64,000 bases of DNA. It comes from Metallumcola ferriviriculae. GTDB lineage: Bacteria; Bacillota; JADQBR01. Location: the NCBI RefSeq assembly GCF_035573695.1, contig NZ_CP121694.1:1-64000 (forward strand), written 5' to 3'. Made by a program: the position numbers and the translations under genes. Each line of letters begins with the position of its first letter. Position 1 is the stretch's first letter. The notes below the pieces were generated by a model that saw only the letters and a list, made by a program, of their open reading frames with translations, did not search any database and was not told the DNA's origin. Below, in pieces: positions 26,285-38,026 of this stretch.

Positions 26285-27886
26285 TTAAGCGTGGGTGGCT
26301 GCCGAAGCGGACTTCGCTGTTTCTTTCTGTTGTTTCAACAATGCATAGTCCATGCTGTCCAACAGCGCCTGCCAGCTGGCCTCAATAATATTTTGGGATA
26401 CGCCTACGGTGCTCCATGAATTATGGGCATCGCGCGACTCGATTAATACCCTTACCTTGGCACCGGTACCGTCTTTTTCGTCTAACACCCGCACTTTATA
26501 GTCAGTAAGATGCATCTCCTTAATTACCGGATAAAATTCTTCCAATGCCTTTCTTAAGGCATTATCCAAGGCATTTACCGGACCGTTGCCTTCCGCTGCA
26601 GTATGCACCACCTGGTCCTCTACCTTTAGTTTAATCACTGCTTCTGATAAAATATCTTCATTGGTCCGTTTTTCCATCATTATTTTAAATGATTCCAACT
26701 GAAAAAGTTCACGGTATTGGTTTGTGGCTTTTTTAATCTGAAGTTCCAATGATGCTTCCGCACCTTCAAATTGATAACCCTGGTACTCCATCTCCTTAAT
26801 ATGCCTAATCAGGTCCCGCGAAACTTCCTTTTCTGCCAGATTATCTATCTTTAATTCTTCAGATTTAAACAGTAAGTTACTAGCTCCACTTAACTCAGAT
26901 ACCAATACCCGGCGTTGATTGCCCACTCGTTCGGGTTCAATGTGCTCATAAGTCTTGCTATCCTTTAATACAGCACTGACATGTATACCGCCCTTATGAG
27001 CAAAGGAACTTTTACCAACAAATGCCTGGTTATGTGGTACTGTGGTGTTTGCTATTTCACTTATATAGCGCGAAGATTCCGTGAGCCGCTCCAGATGGCC
27101 GGTGGGCAGGCAGTGTTTGCCCATCTTAGTCTCCAGATTGGCTACCACCGAACAAATATTGGCGTTACCGCAGCGTTCACCCAACCCGTTGATGGTACCT
27201 TGCACCATTACAGCTCCGGATTTCACCGCTGCCAAGGTGTTGGCCACTGCCATTTCCCCATCATTATGAGCATGAATACCCAGAGGGATCTCCACTGTCT
27301 CTTTGACACAGCTGACTGCAGCAGCAATCTCATCAGGCATGGACCCGCCATTAGTGTCGCATAAAGCAAGCCAGTCTGCGCCGCCTGCCGCCGCTGCCCT
27401 AATTGTCTCCATGGCATATTCCCAGTTAGCCTTGTAGGCATCGAAAAAATGCTCTGCATCATAGATGACCTCAAGACCGTTTTCCTTAAAGTAAGCCACG
27501 GTCTCTCCAATCATGGCAAGGTTCTCTTCCAGAGTGGTTCCCAGTGCTTTCAGTACATGAAGGTCCCAACTCTTGCCAAAGAGGGCAACCGTTTTGACAC
27601 CGCTCTCCATAACTGCCTGGATATTTGTGTCAGCAGCTACTGCCGTATTGGGGCGGCGGGTACTGGTAAAGGCGGTCAGTTTTGCATGACAAGGGCTTAA
27701 TTCCCGAGCACGGCGGAAAAACTCCAAATCCTTTGGATTAGAACCTGGCCAGCCCCCTTCAATATAATCTACGCCAAGGTATTCAAGCTTCTGGGCAATT
27801 TTCAGTTTATCCTGGACCGTAAGGCTAATGCCCTCGCCCTGCGCTCCATCCCTCAATGTGGTATCAAATACATATACTTTAGCCAT
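26285..27886 (-). CDS. cimA: (R)-citramalate synthase
   Basis: Condenses pyruvate and acetyl-CoA to citramalate, opening the threonine-independent route to 2-oxobutyrate and isoleucine. The protein is 533 aa. The HMGL-like barrel starts [16 protein letters not shown], and GIHAHNDGEMAVANTLAAV holds the metal-binding histidines. A C-terminal LeuA-type regulatory domain lies from about 400. DYIEGGWPGSNPKD distinguishes this longer CimA type from LeuA. The ribosome binding site is GAGGTGA. LeuCD and LeuB upstream can process citramalate further, so the cluster could make isoleucine from pyruvate. Confidence 0.94.
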   Translation of the reverse strand: MAKVYVFDTTLRDGAQGEGISLTVQDKLKIAQKLEYLGVDYIEGGWPGSNPKDLEFFRRARELSPCHAKLTAFTSTRRPNTAVAADTNIQAVMESGVKTVALFGKSWDLHVLKALGTTLEENLAMIGETVAYFKENGLEVIYDAEHFFDAYKANWEYAMETIRAAAAGGADWLALCDTNGGSMPDEIAAAVSCVKETVEIPLGIHAHNDGEMAVANTLAAVKSGAVMVQGTINGLGERCGNANICSVVANLETKMGKHCLPTGHLERLTESSRYISEIANTTVPHNQAFVGKSSFAHKGGIHVSAVLKDSKTYEHIEPERVGNQRRVLVSELSGASNLLFKSEELKIDNLAEKEVSRDLIRHIKEMEYQGYQFEGAEASLELQIKKATNQYRELFQLESFKIMMEKRTNEDILSEAVIKLKVEDQVVHTAAEGNGPVNALDNALRKALEEFYPVIKEMHLTDYKVRVLDEKDGTGAKVRVLIESRDAHNSWSTVGVSQNIIEASWQALLDSMDYALLKQQKETAKSASAATHA

Positions 27887-27961
27887 TACTCAGCTCACCT
27901 CTTAGCCCGGACCACCCACCGGCAATAAACCTGCTGCATTTAGACGGTGGCAGCCGCAAAT

Positions 27962-29056
27962 CTACAATTGCTCTCGCACCAGGGCGCCCATTTCTGTTGT
28001 TCCTATCTGCTTGGCACCTGGTGTCATTATATCGCCGGTTCTGTATCCCGCATTTAACACTCGTTCCACTGCATTACGGATGGAATCAGCAGCAGTGGTC
28101 ATATTAAAGGTTAGCTCCAGCATCATCGCCACGGATAAAATCGTAGCCAAGGGATTTGCCAAACCCTTGCCGGCTATGTCCGGTGCCGAGCCATGGGCCG
28201 GTTCGTAAAGAGCAACCTCACCACCGACACTGGCTGAAGGCAGCATACCGATGGAACCGCTGAGCATAGACGCCTGGTCGGTAAGAATGTCGCCAAACAT
28301 ATTCTCCGTTACTATTACATCAAACTGTTTTGGATCGCGCACCAACTGCATGGCACAGTTATCCACGTACATACTTTCCAAATTAATATCAGGGTTATCG
28401 GCAGCCATCCTTTGGGCTGTCTCCCGCCACAGACGAGAACTCTCCAAGACATTGGCCTTATCCACCGACATCACTTTGCCCGAGCGCTTTCTTGCCGTTT
28501 CAAACGCCAATTTTAGAATGCGCTCAATTTCAGGCGTAGTATAGACCAAAGTGTCTACTGCCTTCTCCCCCATTTCCACCTCTTCACCTGAGAGGGATGT
28601 AACGGTGTACGCCTCTCTAAATTTCTCACCAAAGTAGAGGCCGCCGGTAAGCTCACGAATTACCACCATGTCTGTTCCGACAACTATTTCCTTTTTCAGT
28701 GCGGAAGCGTCTACCAGTGCCGGATATAAAAAACATGGGCGAATGTTGGCATAAAGCCCAAGTCCCTTACGCAGTGCAAGTAACGCAGCCACTTCCGGCC
28801 GCTGGGCCGCAGGAAGGGTATCCCACTTGGGGCCTCCCACAGCTCCTAAAAGCACTGCATCACTCTGCCGGCACATGGCTAACGTCTCATCCGGCAGGGA
28901 CTTACCTACAGCATCAATGGCCGCACCACCAATCAGTCCTTCTTGCAATTGTAAGTCCAAGCCATGCTTAGCAGCGACCTTTTCTAACACCTTTACCGCT
29001 TCAGGCACAATCTCCTGCCCGATACCATCACCCGGCAGCACCAGTATTTTAGCCAT
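27962..29056 (-). CDS. leuB: 3-isopropylmalate dehydrogenase
   Basis: An NAD-dependent oxidative decarboxylase of leucine synthesis, 364 aa. [20 protein letters not shown] is the N-terminal start. [12 protein letters not shown] holds the substrate-binding Arg/Tyr, [17 protein letters not shown] holds the metal-binding Asp residues, and [13 protein letters not shown] is the NAD loop. It overlaps the end of leuD by 8 bases and is translationally coupled. Confidence 0.97.
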   Translation of the reverse strand: MAKILVLPGDGIGQEIVPEAVKVLEKVAAKHGLDLQLQEGLIGGAAIDAVGKSLPDETLAMCRQSDAVLLGAVGGPKWDTLPAAQRPEVAALLALRKGLGLYANIRPCFLYPALVDASALKKEIVVGTDMVVIRELTGGLYFGEKFREAYTVTSLSGEEVEMGEKAVDTLVYTTPEIERILKLAFETARKRSGKVMSVDKANVLESSRLWRETAQRMAADNPDINLESMYVDNCAMQLVRDPKQFDVIVTENMFGDILTDQASMLSGSIGMLPSASVGGEVALYEPAHGSAPDIAGKGLANPLATILSVAMMLELTFNMTTAADSIRNAVERVLNAGYRTGDIMTPGAKQIGTTEMGALVREQL

Positions 29057-29549
29057 TTTGCTTCACCTTTTTCTCTACATATTTCATCAGTCCGCCCTGA
29101 TCAATTAATTCCTGCATAAATTCCGGGAATGGAACCGCCTGATAGGTTTTACCGCTGGTCAAGTTCTTTATTCTTCCCGATGACGCATCAATCTCTACCC
29201 GATCTCCCTCTCCTATATCTCGAGCTGCTTCATCACACTCAAAAATGGGCAGGCCAATATTAATAGCGTTACGATAAAAAATCCGGGCAAAGGACGGTGC
29301 GATTATACAAGACACCTTGGCCGCCTTAATCGCAATAGGTGCGTGTTCTCTTGAACTGCCACAGCCAAAGTTTTTGCCTGCTACGATAACATCACCGTCT
29401 TGTGCCTTTTTCGCAAACTCTGGATCAGCGTCCTCCATGCAGTGCTTTGCCAAATCCTCAGGGTCGGATGTATTTAGATACCGCGCCGGGATAATGGCAT
29501 CGGTGTCAACATCATTACCAAACTTCCAAACGTTACCTACAAATTGCAC
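29049..29549 (-). CDS. leuD: 3-isopropylmalate dehydratase small subunit
   Basis: The swivel subunit of isopropylmalate isomerase, 166 aa. [20 protein letters not shown] and [17 protein letters not shown] are the family signatures. The start is GTG at 29549, sharing its G with the leuC stop (TAGTG) and preceded by GAGGAGG at 7 bases. The longer frame upstream of this lies inside leuC. Confidence 0.96.
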   Translation of the reverse strand: MQFVGNVWKFGNDVDTDAIIPARYLNTSDPEDLAKHCMEDADPEFAKKAQDGDVIVAGKNFGCGSSREHAPIAIKAAKVSCIIAPSFARIFYRNAINIGLPIFECDEAARDIGEGDRVEIDASSGRIKNLTSGKTYQAVPFPEFMQELIDQGGLMKYVEKKVKQNG

Positions 29550-30811
29550 TACAGCACCTCCTCGGGAGCAGCAATATAGCCACATACTGCACTGGCAGCC
29601 GCAACTGCCGGGCCGGACAGGTAGACTTCACTTTCCGGATGGCCCATCCTGCCGACGAAATTTCTATTAGTAGTAGCCAAGGCACGCTCGCCTTTGGCCA
29701 AAATACCCATATAGCCACCCAGACAAGGTCCACAAGTCGGGGTGCTTACTGCCGCGTTGGCCTGAATAAAGGTGTCAATCAATCCTTCCGCCATAGCCTG
29801 ACGGTAGATTTCCTGGGTGCCGGGAATAACAATTACGCGGATATCCCGGTGTACCTTCTTCCCTTTAAGCAGTTTTGCCGCCTGCCGCAGATCCTCCAGA
29901 CGACCGTTAGTACAGGACCCGATTATCACCTGGTCAATCTTCACATCGCCGACTTTGCTGATGGGACGCGTGTTCTCAGGCAGGTGCGGAAAAGCCACCA
30001 CCGGCTCCAGCGCGGATATGTCGTACTCAATTACTCGGGCATAAGCTGCATCGGGGTCACTCTGATAAAGTTCGTAATCGCGCTTAGCCCGGCGTTTTAC
30101 ATAATCCACAGTTTTGTCATCGGGTGGTATGATACCATTTTTCCCGCCGGCTTCTATGGCCATATTCGCCATAGTCATACGCCCCTCCATTGAGAGGTTA
30201 TCAATCGCTTCGCCTGTAAACTCCATGGCCATATAGCGCGCTCCGTCCACCCCTATATCGCCAATGGCGTGTAAAATCAAGTCCTTGCCTCCTACCCATG
30301 GCTGAAGTTGACCGTTAAAGACAAACTTAATAGTCTCCGGTACTTTAAACCAAGTCTCACCGGTAGCCATGGCTGCAGCCATATCGGTACTGCCTACGCC
30401 TGTGGCAAAAGCACCAACAGCACCATATGTACATGTATGCGAGTCCGCACCAATTATCACATCGCCGGGCAGTACCAAACCCTGCTCAGGCAGCAGACAG
30501 TGCTCAATACCCATACGACCCACTTCAAAGTAGTTGACGATCCCTTGTTTCCTGGCAAACTCCCTCAGCATTTTGGCCTGCTCTGCGGATTGAATGTCTT
30601 TGTTGGGTACGAAATGGTCCGGTACCAACACTACCCGTTCCGGGTCGAAAACCTTTTCTACCCCCAGTTTCTCAAATTCTTTAATGGCAACCGGGGCAGT
30701 AATGTCGTTGCCCAGAACCACGTCCACCCGGGCACTAATCAATTCACCGGGCTGGGTTTTTTCAAGGCCCGCATGGCGAGCCAGTATCTTTTCGGTAATT
30801 GTCATCCCCAT
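29549..30811 (-). CDS. leuC: 3-isopropylmalate dehydratase large subunit
   Basis: The aconitase-type [4Fe-4S] subunit, 420 aa, of the short homoaconitase-like class paired with a separate LeuD. The cluster cysteines lie in [14 protein letters not shown] and [10 protein letters not shown], and [20 protein letters not shown] is the substrate region. The ATG at 30811 has GAGGAGG 7 bases upstream, so the extra 16 residues of the open frame are not used. It probably also acts on citramalate made by CimA. Confidence 0.96.
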   Translation of the reverse strand: MGMTITEKILARHAGLEKTQPGELISARVDVVLGNDITAPVAIKEFEKLGVEKVFDPERVVLVPDHFVPNKDIQSAEQAKMLREFARKQGIVNYFEVGRMGIEHCLLPEQGLVLPGDVIIGADSHTCTYGAVGAFATGVGSTDMAAAMATGETWFKVPETIKFVFNGQLQPWVGGKDLILHAIGDIGVDGARYMAMEFTGEAIDNLSMEGRMTMANMAIEAGGKNGIIPPDDKTVDYVKRRAKRDYELYQSDPDAAYARVIEYDISALEPVVAFPHLPENTRPISKVGDVKIDQVIIGSCTNGRLEDLRQAAKLLKGKKVHRDIRVIVIPGTQEIYRQAMAEGLIDTFIQANAAVSTPTCGPCLGGYMGILAKGERALATTNRNFVGRMGHPESEVYLSGPAVAAASAVCGYIAAPEEVL

Positions 30812-30888
30812 GGTTTTTCCTCCTCTGCTCCATATCGGGAACACAGACGGCAAAAACACGCCGTCTGCATCACCCTATTTTAGAAAAG

Positions 30889-32424
30889 TTATACGATCCG
30901 TTGTAGGTCATCTTCGCCTACTTCAAAGACTAATTTGTTTAACGCATTGATATAGGCCTTGGCACTGGCTTCAATGATATCAGTACTAATGCCCCGACCG
31001 ATGTAAACTTGGTCAGCGTATTTCAGCTTAGCAGTCACTTCACCGATGGCATCCTTACCGCCGGTAACCGCACTTAAATTATAATACATCAAGGAAACTT
31101 TAATGTTGGTCACCTTGTCAATGGCTTTAAATACCGCATCCACCGGTCCTTCACCACATGCTGCTTCTTCTATCAATGTTTCACCATCTGTGATACCCAC
31201 TGTAGCTGTGGGAACAATACGGTTGCCCGAGGATATGTGCATATGTTCCAGTTGAAATTTCTCCGGAATACGGCGAATTTCCGCCTCCACAATGGCCTCT
31301 ATATCCTTGTCGCTAATTTCCTTTTTTCTATCTGCCATACTCTTAAACCGGGTAAAAGCTTTATCCAGCTCTGTCTTATCCACTTCAAAACCTAATTCTT
31401 CCAGCCGCTGCCGGAAAGCATGACGTCCTGAATGTTTGCCTAAGACGATGTTATTCTGCACCAGACCAATCATTTCCGGGTTCATAATCTCGTAAGTGGT
31501 ACGTTCTTTTAATACTCCGTCTTGATGAATGCCGGACTCATGAGCAAATGCATTGCGGCCGACAATTGCCTTATTTGATTGAATGCTCATCCCTGTCAAG
31601 CTGCTTACCTGCTTACTTGTACGATAAATTTCCTTAGTATTAATTTCCGTATGATAGTCATAGAAGTCCTTACGGGTGTAAAGGGCCATCACCATTTCTT
31701 CTAAAGCGGTATTACCGGCCCTTTCACCGATTCCGTTTACCGCACATTCTACCTGCTGGGCGCCATTGGCAATGGCCGCCAGGGAATTTGCCACCGCGAG
31801 ACCTAGGTCATTATGGCAGTGCACACTTAAAATAGTACGATCAATGTTGGAAACTTTACGTCTTATTGCCGCAATAAATTGCCCGAACTCTTCCGGAGTG
31901 GCATATCCTACAGTGTCAGGGATGTTAACCGTAGTGGCACCGGCATCAATCGCTGCCTCAACCACTTGGCAGAGAAAGTCCAAGTCGCTGCGTGAAGCAT
32001 CTTCCGGAGAAAACTCCACATCGTCGGTATACTGTCTGGCGTGTTTGACCCCTTTTACCGCCAGCTCTAATACTGTTTCCCGAGGCAGCTGAAGCTTATA
32101 CTTCATGTGAATATCTGAAGTAGCAATAAAGGTATGAATACGGGGTTTTTTTGCGACTTTCACAGCTTCCCAAGCCCGGTCGATATCCTGGGGGTCAATA
32201 CGGGCCAGGGCCGCGATTGTAGGACCCTCCACATTTTCAGCGATAGTTCGCACCGCCTGAAAATCGCCCTCTGAAGCGATAGGAAAACCCGCTTCAATTA
32301 TATCCACACCTAATCTGGCCAGTTGCGTAGCAATCTCCAGCTTTTCGTTAATATTTAAACTAACACCGGGAGATTGCTCTCCATCTCGCAGGGTAGTATC
32401 AAAGATATAAACTCGCTTACTCAC
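30889..32424 (-). CDS. leuA: 2-isopropylmalate synthase
   Basis: Condenses 2-oxoisovalerate with acetyl-CoA, the committed leucine step. The protein is 511 aa. The barrel starts [38 protein letters not shown] holds the metal histidines, and a C-terminal leucine-binding regulatory domain covers about 390-511. I place the start at GTG 32424, 6 bases after GAGGAGG. The frame is open for 30 more codons, but those overlap ilvB2. It overlaps the ilvB2 end by 8 bases, so the two are coupled. Confidence 0.95.
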   Translation of the reverse strand: MSKRVYIFDTTLRDGEQSPGVSLNINEKLEIATQLARLGVDIIEAGFPIASEGDFQAVRTIAENVEGPTIAALARIDPQDIDRAWEAVKVAKKPRIHTFIATSDIHMKYKLQLPRETVLELAVKGVKHARQYTDDVEFSPEDASRSDLDFLCQVVEAAIDAGATTVNIPDTVGYATPEEFGQFIAAIRRKVSNIDRTILSVHCHNDLGLAVANSLAAIANGAQQVECAVNGIGERAGNTALEEMVMALYTRKDFYDYHTEINTKEIYRTSKQVSSLTGMSIQSNKAIVGRNAFAHESGIHQDGVLKERTTYEIMNPEMIGLVQNNIVLGKHSGRHAFRQRLEELGFEVDKTELDKAFTRFKSMADRKKEISDKDIEAIVEAEIRRIPEKFQLEHMHISSGNRIVPTATVGITDGETLIEEAACGEGPVDAVFKAIDKVTNIKVSLMYYNLSAVTGGKDAIGEVTAKLKYADQVYIGRGISTDIIEASAKAYINALNKLVFEVGEDDLQRIV

Positions 32425-34108
32425 AATCATCCTCCTCCCCGAATGGAAACTGTACCATTTCATCCAGTCCCCTGGCATTAGGTACCATGGGTAATACCAG
32501 CTCTCGCTGATCAACGATCACCTCAATGATGGTCAGGCGGCCGTTATTTACCGCCTCGGTGAGAATCGGTTCCACCTGGTCCTTCGTTTCTATCTTTAAG
32601 CCCACAGCATCGTAGCACCGGGCCAGGTTGACAAAGTCAGGGTTGCCGGTAAAATCAACCGCGGTATAGCGCCGGTCACAGTAGAAATGCTGCAGCTGAC
32701 GCACCAATCCCAAACTGCTGTTATTAAACAGCAAAACCTTGATGGGTAGGTTTTGTTCCCGCGCTGTAGCCAATTCCGCCATACTCATCTGAAAACTGCC
32801 GTCCCCGGTTACTGAAATTACCAAAGCGTCAGGGTCGGCCATCTGTGCCCCAATGGCCGCAGGAAAACCATAGCCCATAGTTCCCAAACCACCGGATGTC
32901 AAGAAAGACCGCGGTCGGGCAAAACGATAAAACTGTGCCGCCCACATTTGATGTTGACCTACATCGGTGGTAACTATTGCCCGATTATTTGTGATTTCGC
33001 CTAATTTTTGCATTACGTATTGAGGACGAAGCTTACTGTCATTGCCGTATTGAAGCGGATGCTCCCGGCGCAATTCCTTAATTCTCTCCAACCATTCCGG
33101 GTGTTTCTTCTCCTCTAATTTTTCCAGCATCCCAGTAAGAACCAGACGAAGGTCCCCAACAATTGGCACGTCCACTGACACATTCTTACCGATTTCCGCC
33201 GGGTCAATATCCAGGTGAATAATCTTTGCCTTCGGGGCAAACTTTTCCACCGCACTAGTAACTCGGTCGTCAAAGCGTACACCAAGACCAATAAGCAGAT
33301 CTGCTTCCGTTACCGCGTAGTTGGCTACAGGAGTACCGTGCAGACCCAACATGCCCAATGACAGTTCACTGTCCTCGGGAAAGCTGCCCAACCCCATCAA
33401 TGTGGTAGTCACGGGGATGTGCGCTCGGCGGGCCAACTCCAATAATTCTTCAGTGGAACCGGAGTTTATCACCCCGCCGCCCACATAAATTACCGGCCTC
33501 TTCGCCTGTTTGATCAAGGCTAAGGCACGGTTTATCTGCTGAGGGTGTCCTTGATAATTGGGCTTATATCCTCTCATGTCTAATTGCTCCAATGGTTTTG
33601 CAGAACAAAGTGCTGCAGCTACATCCTTTGGGATGTCTATCAGAACCGGTCCGGGGCGGCCGGTACGGGCAATATGGAATGCTTCTTTCATTACCTTAGG
33701 CAATTCATCTGCCTTTTTTACCAGATAATTGTGTTTGGTAATGGGCATGGTTATCCCGGTAATATCCACTTCCTGAAACGCATCGGTACCAACCATGCTG
33801 GTAGCCACCTGCCCGGTGATAATCACCACCGGCACTGAATCCATATATGCTGTGGCAATCCCTGTCACTAGATTAGTCGCTCCCGGCCCTGAAGTGGCCA
33901 TACAAACCCCGGGGTTACCGGTCACACGGGCATAACCGTTAGCCATGTGTACTGCTGCCTGCTCGTTTCGCACCAAAACATGCTTGATGTCTGAATCCAA
34001 TAAGGCATCGTATATAGGCAGCACTGCCCCGCCAGGGTAACCATAAATAGTAGTAACATTCTCATCCTGAAGGCATTTAATTAGTCTTTGTGCTCCTGTA
34101 GTCCCAAT
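32417..34108 (-). CDS. ilvB: Acetolactate synthase large subunit, second copy; possible ATT start
   Basis: A TPP enzyme of 563 aa if begun at 34108. Homology to IlvB starts at [16 protein letters not shown] and includes [31 protein letters not shown] (catalytic Glu), and the TPP motif TGDGSFQMS with LFNNSSLG. The first ATG/GTG/TTG in this frame is the GTG at 34024, which would remove the conserved GYPGGA segment. The only start well placed after the GGAGGT site (34118-34123) is an ATT at 34108, 9 bases away. An ATT start, a poorly expressed short form, or a sequence error are the options. It follows ilvN by 23 bases. An alternative role as an enzyme for 2-aceto-2-hydroxybutyrate is possible. 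Confidence 0.88.
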   Translation of the reverse strand: MGTTGAQRLIKCLQDENVTTIYGYPGGAVLPIYDALLDSDIKHVLVRNEQAAVHMANGYARVTGNPGVCMATSGPGATNLVTGIATAYMDSVPVVIITGQVATSMVGTDAFQEVDITGITMPITKHNYLVKKADELPKVMKEAFHIARTGRPGPVLIDIPKDVAAALCSAKPLEQLDMRGYKPNYQGHPQQINRALALIKQAKRPVIYVGGGVINSGSTEELLELARRAHIPVTTTLMGLGSFPEDSELSLGMLGLHGTPVANYAVTEADLLIGLGVRFDDRVTSAVEKFAPKAKIIHLDIDPAEIGKNVSVDVPIVGDLRLVLTGMLEKLEEKKHPEWLERIKELRREHPLQYGNDSKLRPQYVMQKLGEITNNRAIVTTDVGQHQMWAAQFYRFARPRSFLTSGGLGTMGYGFPAAIGAQMADPDALVISVTGDGSFQMSMAELATAREQNLPIKVLLFNNSSLGLVRQLQHFYCDRRYTAVDFTGNPDFVNLARCYDAVGLKIETKDQVEPILTEAVNNGRLTIIEVIVDQRELVLPMVPNARGLDEMVQFPFGEEDDCE

Positions 34109-34131
34109 TTTATGTGCACCTCCACATGTTT

Positions 34132-34629
34132 TTATCCTTGGCCATTTTTAAATTTGGCTCCACGTACCATGGCAATCTTACCGGTACGTACTACTTCGCG
34201 AAGACCAAAAGGTCTTAAGGAAGTCTCAATAGCACTGATTTTACCAGAATCCCCTGTTGCTTCAATAATTAATGAATCCCGGCCAATATCCACAATCCGT
34301 GCCCTAAATATATCAACTATCTGCATGATTTCCGCTCGGGTATTGGGGTCAGCGTTTACCTTAACCAGCACTAACTCCCGATCTACAAACTGATCCTGGG
34401 TAATGTCACTGAGTTTAATAACCTCAACCAGCTTATGCAGTTGTTTGGTCACCTGCTCAATCACTCGGTCATCGCCGTCTACTACAATTGTTATACGGGA
34501 TATTTCCGGATCTTCAGTATGACCAACGGCCAAACTTTCAATGTTATAGCCCCTGCGGGCAAATAAACCGGCAATTCTGGTCAAAACACCGGGTCTGTTC
34601 TCTACCAGTACAGCCAACGTGTGTTTCAC
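34132..34629 (-). CDS. ilvN: Acetolactate synthase small (regulatory) subunit
   Basis: The ACT-domain regulatory subunit of acetolactate synthase, 165 aa. The N-terminal ACT domain [20 protein letters not shown] binds valine for feedback inhibition. A second ferredoxin-like domain follows ([19 protein letters not shown]). It overlaps the end of the upstream ilvB by 4 bases and precedes the second ilvB, so it lies between two catalytic subunits and could serve both. Confidence 0.96.
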   Translation of the reverse strand: MKHTLAVLVENRPGVLTRIAGLFARRGYNIESLAVGHTEDPEISRITIVVDGDDRVIEQVTKQLHKLVEVIKLSDITQDQFVDRELVLVKVNADPNTRAEIMQIVDIFRARIVDIGRDSLIIEATGDSGKISAIETSLRPFGLREVVRTGKIAMVRGAKFKNGQG

Positions 34630-36338
34630 CTTTTGCCACCCCCCAGCATCTTATTGATCGCGCCCCCTGCGGGCACCATGGGGAAAACATTTTCTTCTTC
34701 ATCTACGATAAACTCAATTACGAAGGTACCGGGAGCAGCCATGGCACGCTCCAGCGCCGGTCTTACATCTTCGGGGCGCTCTACCCGCATTCCTTGGGCG
34801 CCATAGGCCTCTGCCAATTTAACAAAGTCCGGTCCGCCTTCCATGTGGGTATAAGAATACCTCCGGTCATAAAATAGTTCCTGCCATTGTCGTACCATTC
34901 CTAAATAGTGATTATTCAGGATAGCCACCTTTATTGGCAATCCGTATTGTACTGCAGTGGCAAACTCCTGAGAATTCATCTGGATGCTGCCGTCCCCGGC
35001 AATGTTAAAGACTACTGAATCCGGATGGGCTAATTGAACTCCTATGGCGGCGGGAAGCCCAAAACCCATGGTCCCCAAACCACCAGAAGAGATAAATCTC
35101 CGTGGATACTTGCACTGATAAAATTGCGCCGCCCACATTTGGTTTTGGCCCACTTCCGTCGCTATAAACGCTTCCCCACGGGTAATATCGCAAATTTGTT
35201 CTACCACATATTGAGGTTTTATCACTTCATTGTCCTGATCATAATTCAAAGGATGATTCCGCCGCCACTGTTCAACTTTGTCTAACCATGCTTGGTGCTG
35301 CCGCGGTTCCACTTCTTTGAGCAAATCCGCGAGAACTTCTCGGACATTGCCTACTAATGGAATATCAGCCCGGATGTTTTTACTAATTTCCGCGGGATCA
35401 ATGTCCACATGAATGATGGTAGCGTTGGGAGCAAACATATCAAGACGCCCGGTTACTCTATCATCAAAACGAACTCCTAAGCCAATTACCAGGTCACTAT
35501 CGGTAATGGCGTAGTTGGCATACGCTGTCCCATGCATGCCGGGCATACCCAATGCCAACGGGTGTACATCAGGGAACGCACCCTTGCCCATTAATGTAGT
35601 AGTAACCGGTGCATTTATCTTCTCTGCAAATGCAATCAGTTCCTCATGAGCACCGGCAGCAATGATACCGCCTCCGGCATAAATTACCGGCCTTTCCGCC
35701 TGATTAACAGCCTTTACTGCCTGAGTTAAGTTAGCTGTAATTCCATTATAAATATATTTATATCCGGGAAGGTTTACCTCCGGCGGATAAATAAACTCGG
35801 TCTCCGCGGCAGCAATATCCTTAGGCAGGTCAACTACCACAGGACCAGGCCTACCGGTAGTGGCAATATGAAAAGCTTCCCGCATTATCCTAGCCAAATC
35901 CTTTACATCCTTTACCAGGTAACTGTATTTGGTAATCGGCTGGGTAATACCGGTAATATCCGCCTCCTGAAAGGAGTCCTTGCCGATTAAGCCGCTGGCT
36001 ACCTGCCCGGTAATGGCCACCAATGGTACAGAGTCCATATAGGCATTGGCAATACCGGTAACTAAATTGGTTGCACCAGGTCCCGATGTCGCAAAGACCA
36101 CGCCGCATTTCCCTGTAGCCCGGGCGTAACCATCTGCTGCATGCACTGCGCCCTGCTCATGACGGGTTAGGATGTGTTTGATTTCTTCTTCTCCGTATAA
36201 TGCATCATATAAAGATAAAACTGCACCGCCGGGGTAGCCGAAGATTACTTCTACTCCCTCGGCTTTTAATGATTCAACAACAATTTGTGCTCCATTTAAA
36301 GTTCTCACTACCGAATCCCCAATTTCTGCCACCTCCAT
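34626..36338 (-). CDS. ilvB: Acetolactate synthase large subunit, first copy
   Basis: The catalytic TPP/FAD enzyme of branched-chain synthesis, 570 aa. Key parts are [35 protein letters not shown] with the catalytic Glu, and the TPP motif [10 protein letters not shown] with ILNNHYLG. The ATG at 36338 overlaps the ilvD stop (TAATG) but has no clear ribosome binding site. Translation may rely on coupling, or may begin at GTG 36308 just before [10 protein letters not shown], where family homology starts. It is strongly similar to the second copy downstream, indicating duplication. Confidence 0.95.
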   Translation of the reverse strand: MEVAEIGDSVVRTLNGAQIVVESLKAEGVEVIFGYPGGAVLSLYDALYGEEEIKHILTRHEQGAVHAADGYARATGKCGVVFATSGPGATNLVTGIANAYMDSVPLVAITGQVASGLIGKDSFQEADITGITQPITKYSYLVKDVKDLARIMREAFHIATTGRPGPVVVDLPKDIAAAETEFIYPPEVNLPGYKYIYNGITANLTQAVKAVNQAERPVIYAGGGIIAAGAHEELIAFAEKINAPVTTTLMGKGAFPDVHPLALGMPGMHGTAYANYAITDSDLVIGLGVRFDDRVTGRLDMFAPNATIIHVDIDPAEISKNIRADIPLVGNVREVLADLLKEVEPRQHQAWLDKVEQWRRNHPLNYDQDNEVIKPQYVVEQICDITRGEAFIATEVGQNQMWAAQFYQCKYPRRFISSGGLGTMGFGLPAAIGVQLAHPDSVVFNIAGDGSIQMNSQEFATAVQYGLPIKVAILNNHYLGMVRQWQELFYDRRYSYTHMEGGPDFVKLAEAYGAQGMRVERPEDVRPALERAMAAPGTFVIEFIVDEEENVFPMVPAGGAINKMLGGGKR

Positions 36339-37999
36339 TATTTTTCAAATACCGCACCGGTACTGGCCGATGTCACCAATTTAGCATAGCGAGCCATATA
36401 TCCGGATTTAATTTTTGGTTCTGGTTTTTGCCAATTACGGCGCCTTCCTTCTAATTCCTCTTCCTCTACCAACAGTTTGATGCTGTTGTTTGGTATATCT
36501 ATTGCAATAGTATCTCCCTCTTCTACCAAGGCGATAGGTCCGCCTTCAGCCGCTTCGGGAGAAATATGGCCAATGGATGCTCCTCTGGTAGCACCGGAAA
36601 ACCGTCCATCGGTAATCAGGGCTACCGATTCGCCTAATCCCATACCGGCCACGGCAGAGGTGGGGGTAAGCATCTCCCGCATACCGGGGCCGCCTTTTGG
36701 CCCTTCATAACGAATCACAATTACGTCACCTGGTTTAATTTCTTTGGCCCAAATAGCTTTTACCGTTTCTTCTTCAGAATTAAAAACTCTGGCCGGGCCC
36801 TGATGGGTAAGCATTTTGTCGGCAACAGCAGCTTTTTTCACCACGGCACCATCCGGGGCCAAATTGCCCCAAAGAACCGCCAACCCACCGCTTTTACTAT
36901 AAGCCTTATCAAAAGAACGGATAACAGTATTATCCTTATTAGAAGCAGCGGCTACAGTTTCGGCCACCGTACCGCCGGTAACGGTAATCAATTGACTGTT
37001 GATAAGCCCTAAATCATCTAATTGTTTCATAACCGCAGGAATACCGCCGGCCTGGTCAAGATCTTCCAAATGGTGCTCACCGGCAGGACTGAGTTTACAT
37101 AGGTGTGGTGTCTTGGCGCTGATTTCATTAACCTTTTCCAAACTTAACTCAATACCCGCCTCGTGGGCAATGGCGGGAAGATGCAAAATAGTATTTGTGG
37201 AACATCCCATAGCCATATCTACGGTGAGAGCATTTTCAAAAGCCTGTTCAGTCAAGATATCTAGGGGCTTAATGTCCCCTTCCAGCATCCTCATGATTTG
37301 CATACCTGCCTGCTTGGCCAATCGTTTCCTTGCCGCATGTACCGCGGGTACAGTACCGTTACCCGGTAATCCCAAGCCCAGTGCTTCCGTGAGACAGTTC
37401 ATGGAATTAGCAGTAAACATACCTGAACAAGAACCGCAGCCGGGGCAGGAATTGTTCTCCACGTCCTCCAATTGTTCACGGGTAATTTTACCTGCTTCAT
37501 ACTCTCCCACTGCCTCAAACACTTGGTTTAAATCCATATCTTTATTATTCAGTCGTCCTACCAGCATGGGCCCGCCACTGATAAATACAGTAGGTACATT
37601 AATTCTGGCGGCAGCCATCAACATACCCGGTACTACTTTGTCGCAATTGGGTATAAATACCAAAGCGTCAAAGGCATGAGCCTGCGCCATAACTTCTGCA
37701 GAGTCAGCAATTAATTCCCGGCTGGCCAAGGAATACTTCATGCCTTCATGTCCCATAGCTAAGCCGTCACAGACGGCAATAGCCGGAAATTCAAGCGGCG
37801 TACCGCCGGCCATACGCACACCAGCCTTAACAGCATCTGCAATTTCACGCAGATGTATATGGCCGGGTACCACCTCGTTGAAAGAATTTACCACACCCAC
37901 TAACGGGCGATTTATTTCCTCATTGGTAAGCCCAGTGGACTTCAGCAGGGACCGATGTGGTGCGCGATTGATGCCGTCTTTCATTAGTTTGCTTTTCAT
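36338..37999 (-). CDS. ilvD: Dihydroxy-acid dehydratase
   Basis: An Fe-S dehydratase that makes 2-oxoisovalerate and 2-oxo-3-methylvalerate, 553 aa. [17 protein letters not shown] and [18 protein letters not shown] hold the cluster and active-site residues, and [20 protein letters not shown] is the conserved C-terminal block. I prefer ATG 37999, preceded by GGGAGTGAT, over an ATG 15 bases upstream without a site. It is the second gene of the operon, 27 bases after ilvE. Confidence 0.96.
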   Translation of the reverse strand: MKSKLMKDGINRAPHRSLLKSTGLTNEEINRPLVGVVNSFNEVVPGHIHLREIADAVKAGVRMAGGTPLEFPAIAVCDGLAMGHEGMKYSLASRELIADSAEVMAQAHAFDALVFIPNCDKVVPGMLMAAARINVPTVFISGGPMLVGRLNNKDMDLNQVFEAVGEYEAGKITREQLEDVENNSCPGCGSCSGMFTANSMNCLTEALGLGLPGNGTVPAVHAARKRLAKQAGMQIMRMLEGDIKPLDILTEQAFENALTVDMAMGCSTNTILHLPAIAHEAGIELSLEKVNEISAKTPHLCKLSPAGEHHLEDLDQAGGIPAVMKQLDDLGLINSQLITVTGGTVAETVAAASNKDNTVIRSFDKAYSKSGGLAVLWGNLAPDGAVVKKAAVADKMLTHQGPARVFNSEEETVKAIWAKEIKPGDVIVIRYEGPKGGPGMREMLTPTSAVAGMGLGESVALITDGRFSGATRGASIGHISPEAAEGGPIALVEEGDTIAIDIPNNSIKLLVEEEELEGRRRNWQKPEPKIKSGYMARYAKLVTSASTGAVFEK

Positions 38000-38026
38000 T
38001 AATATCACTCCCATCTGCTGTTTTTA

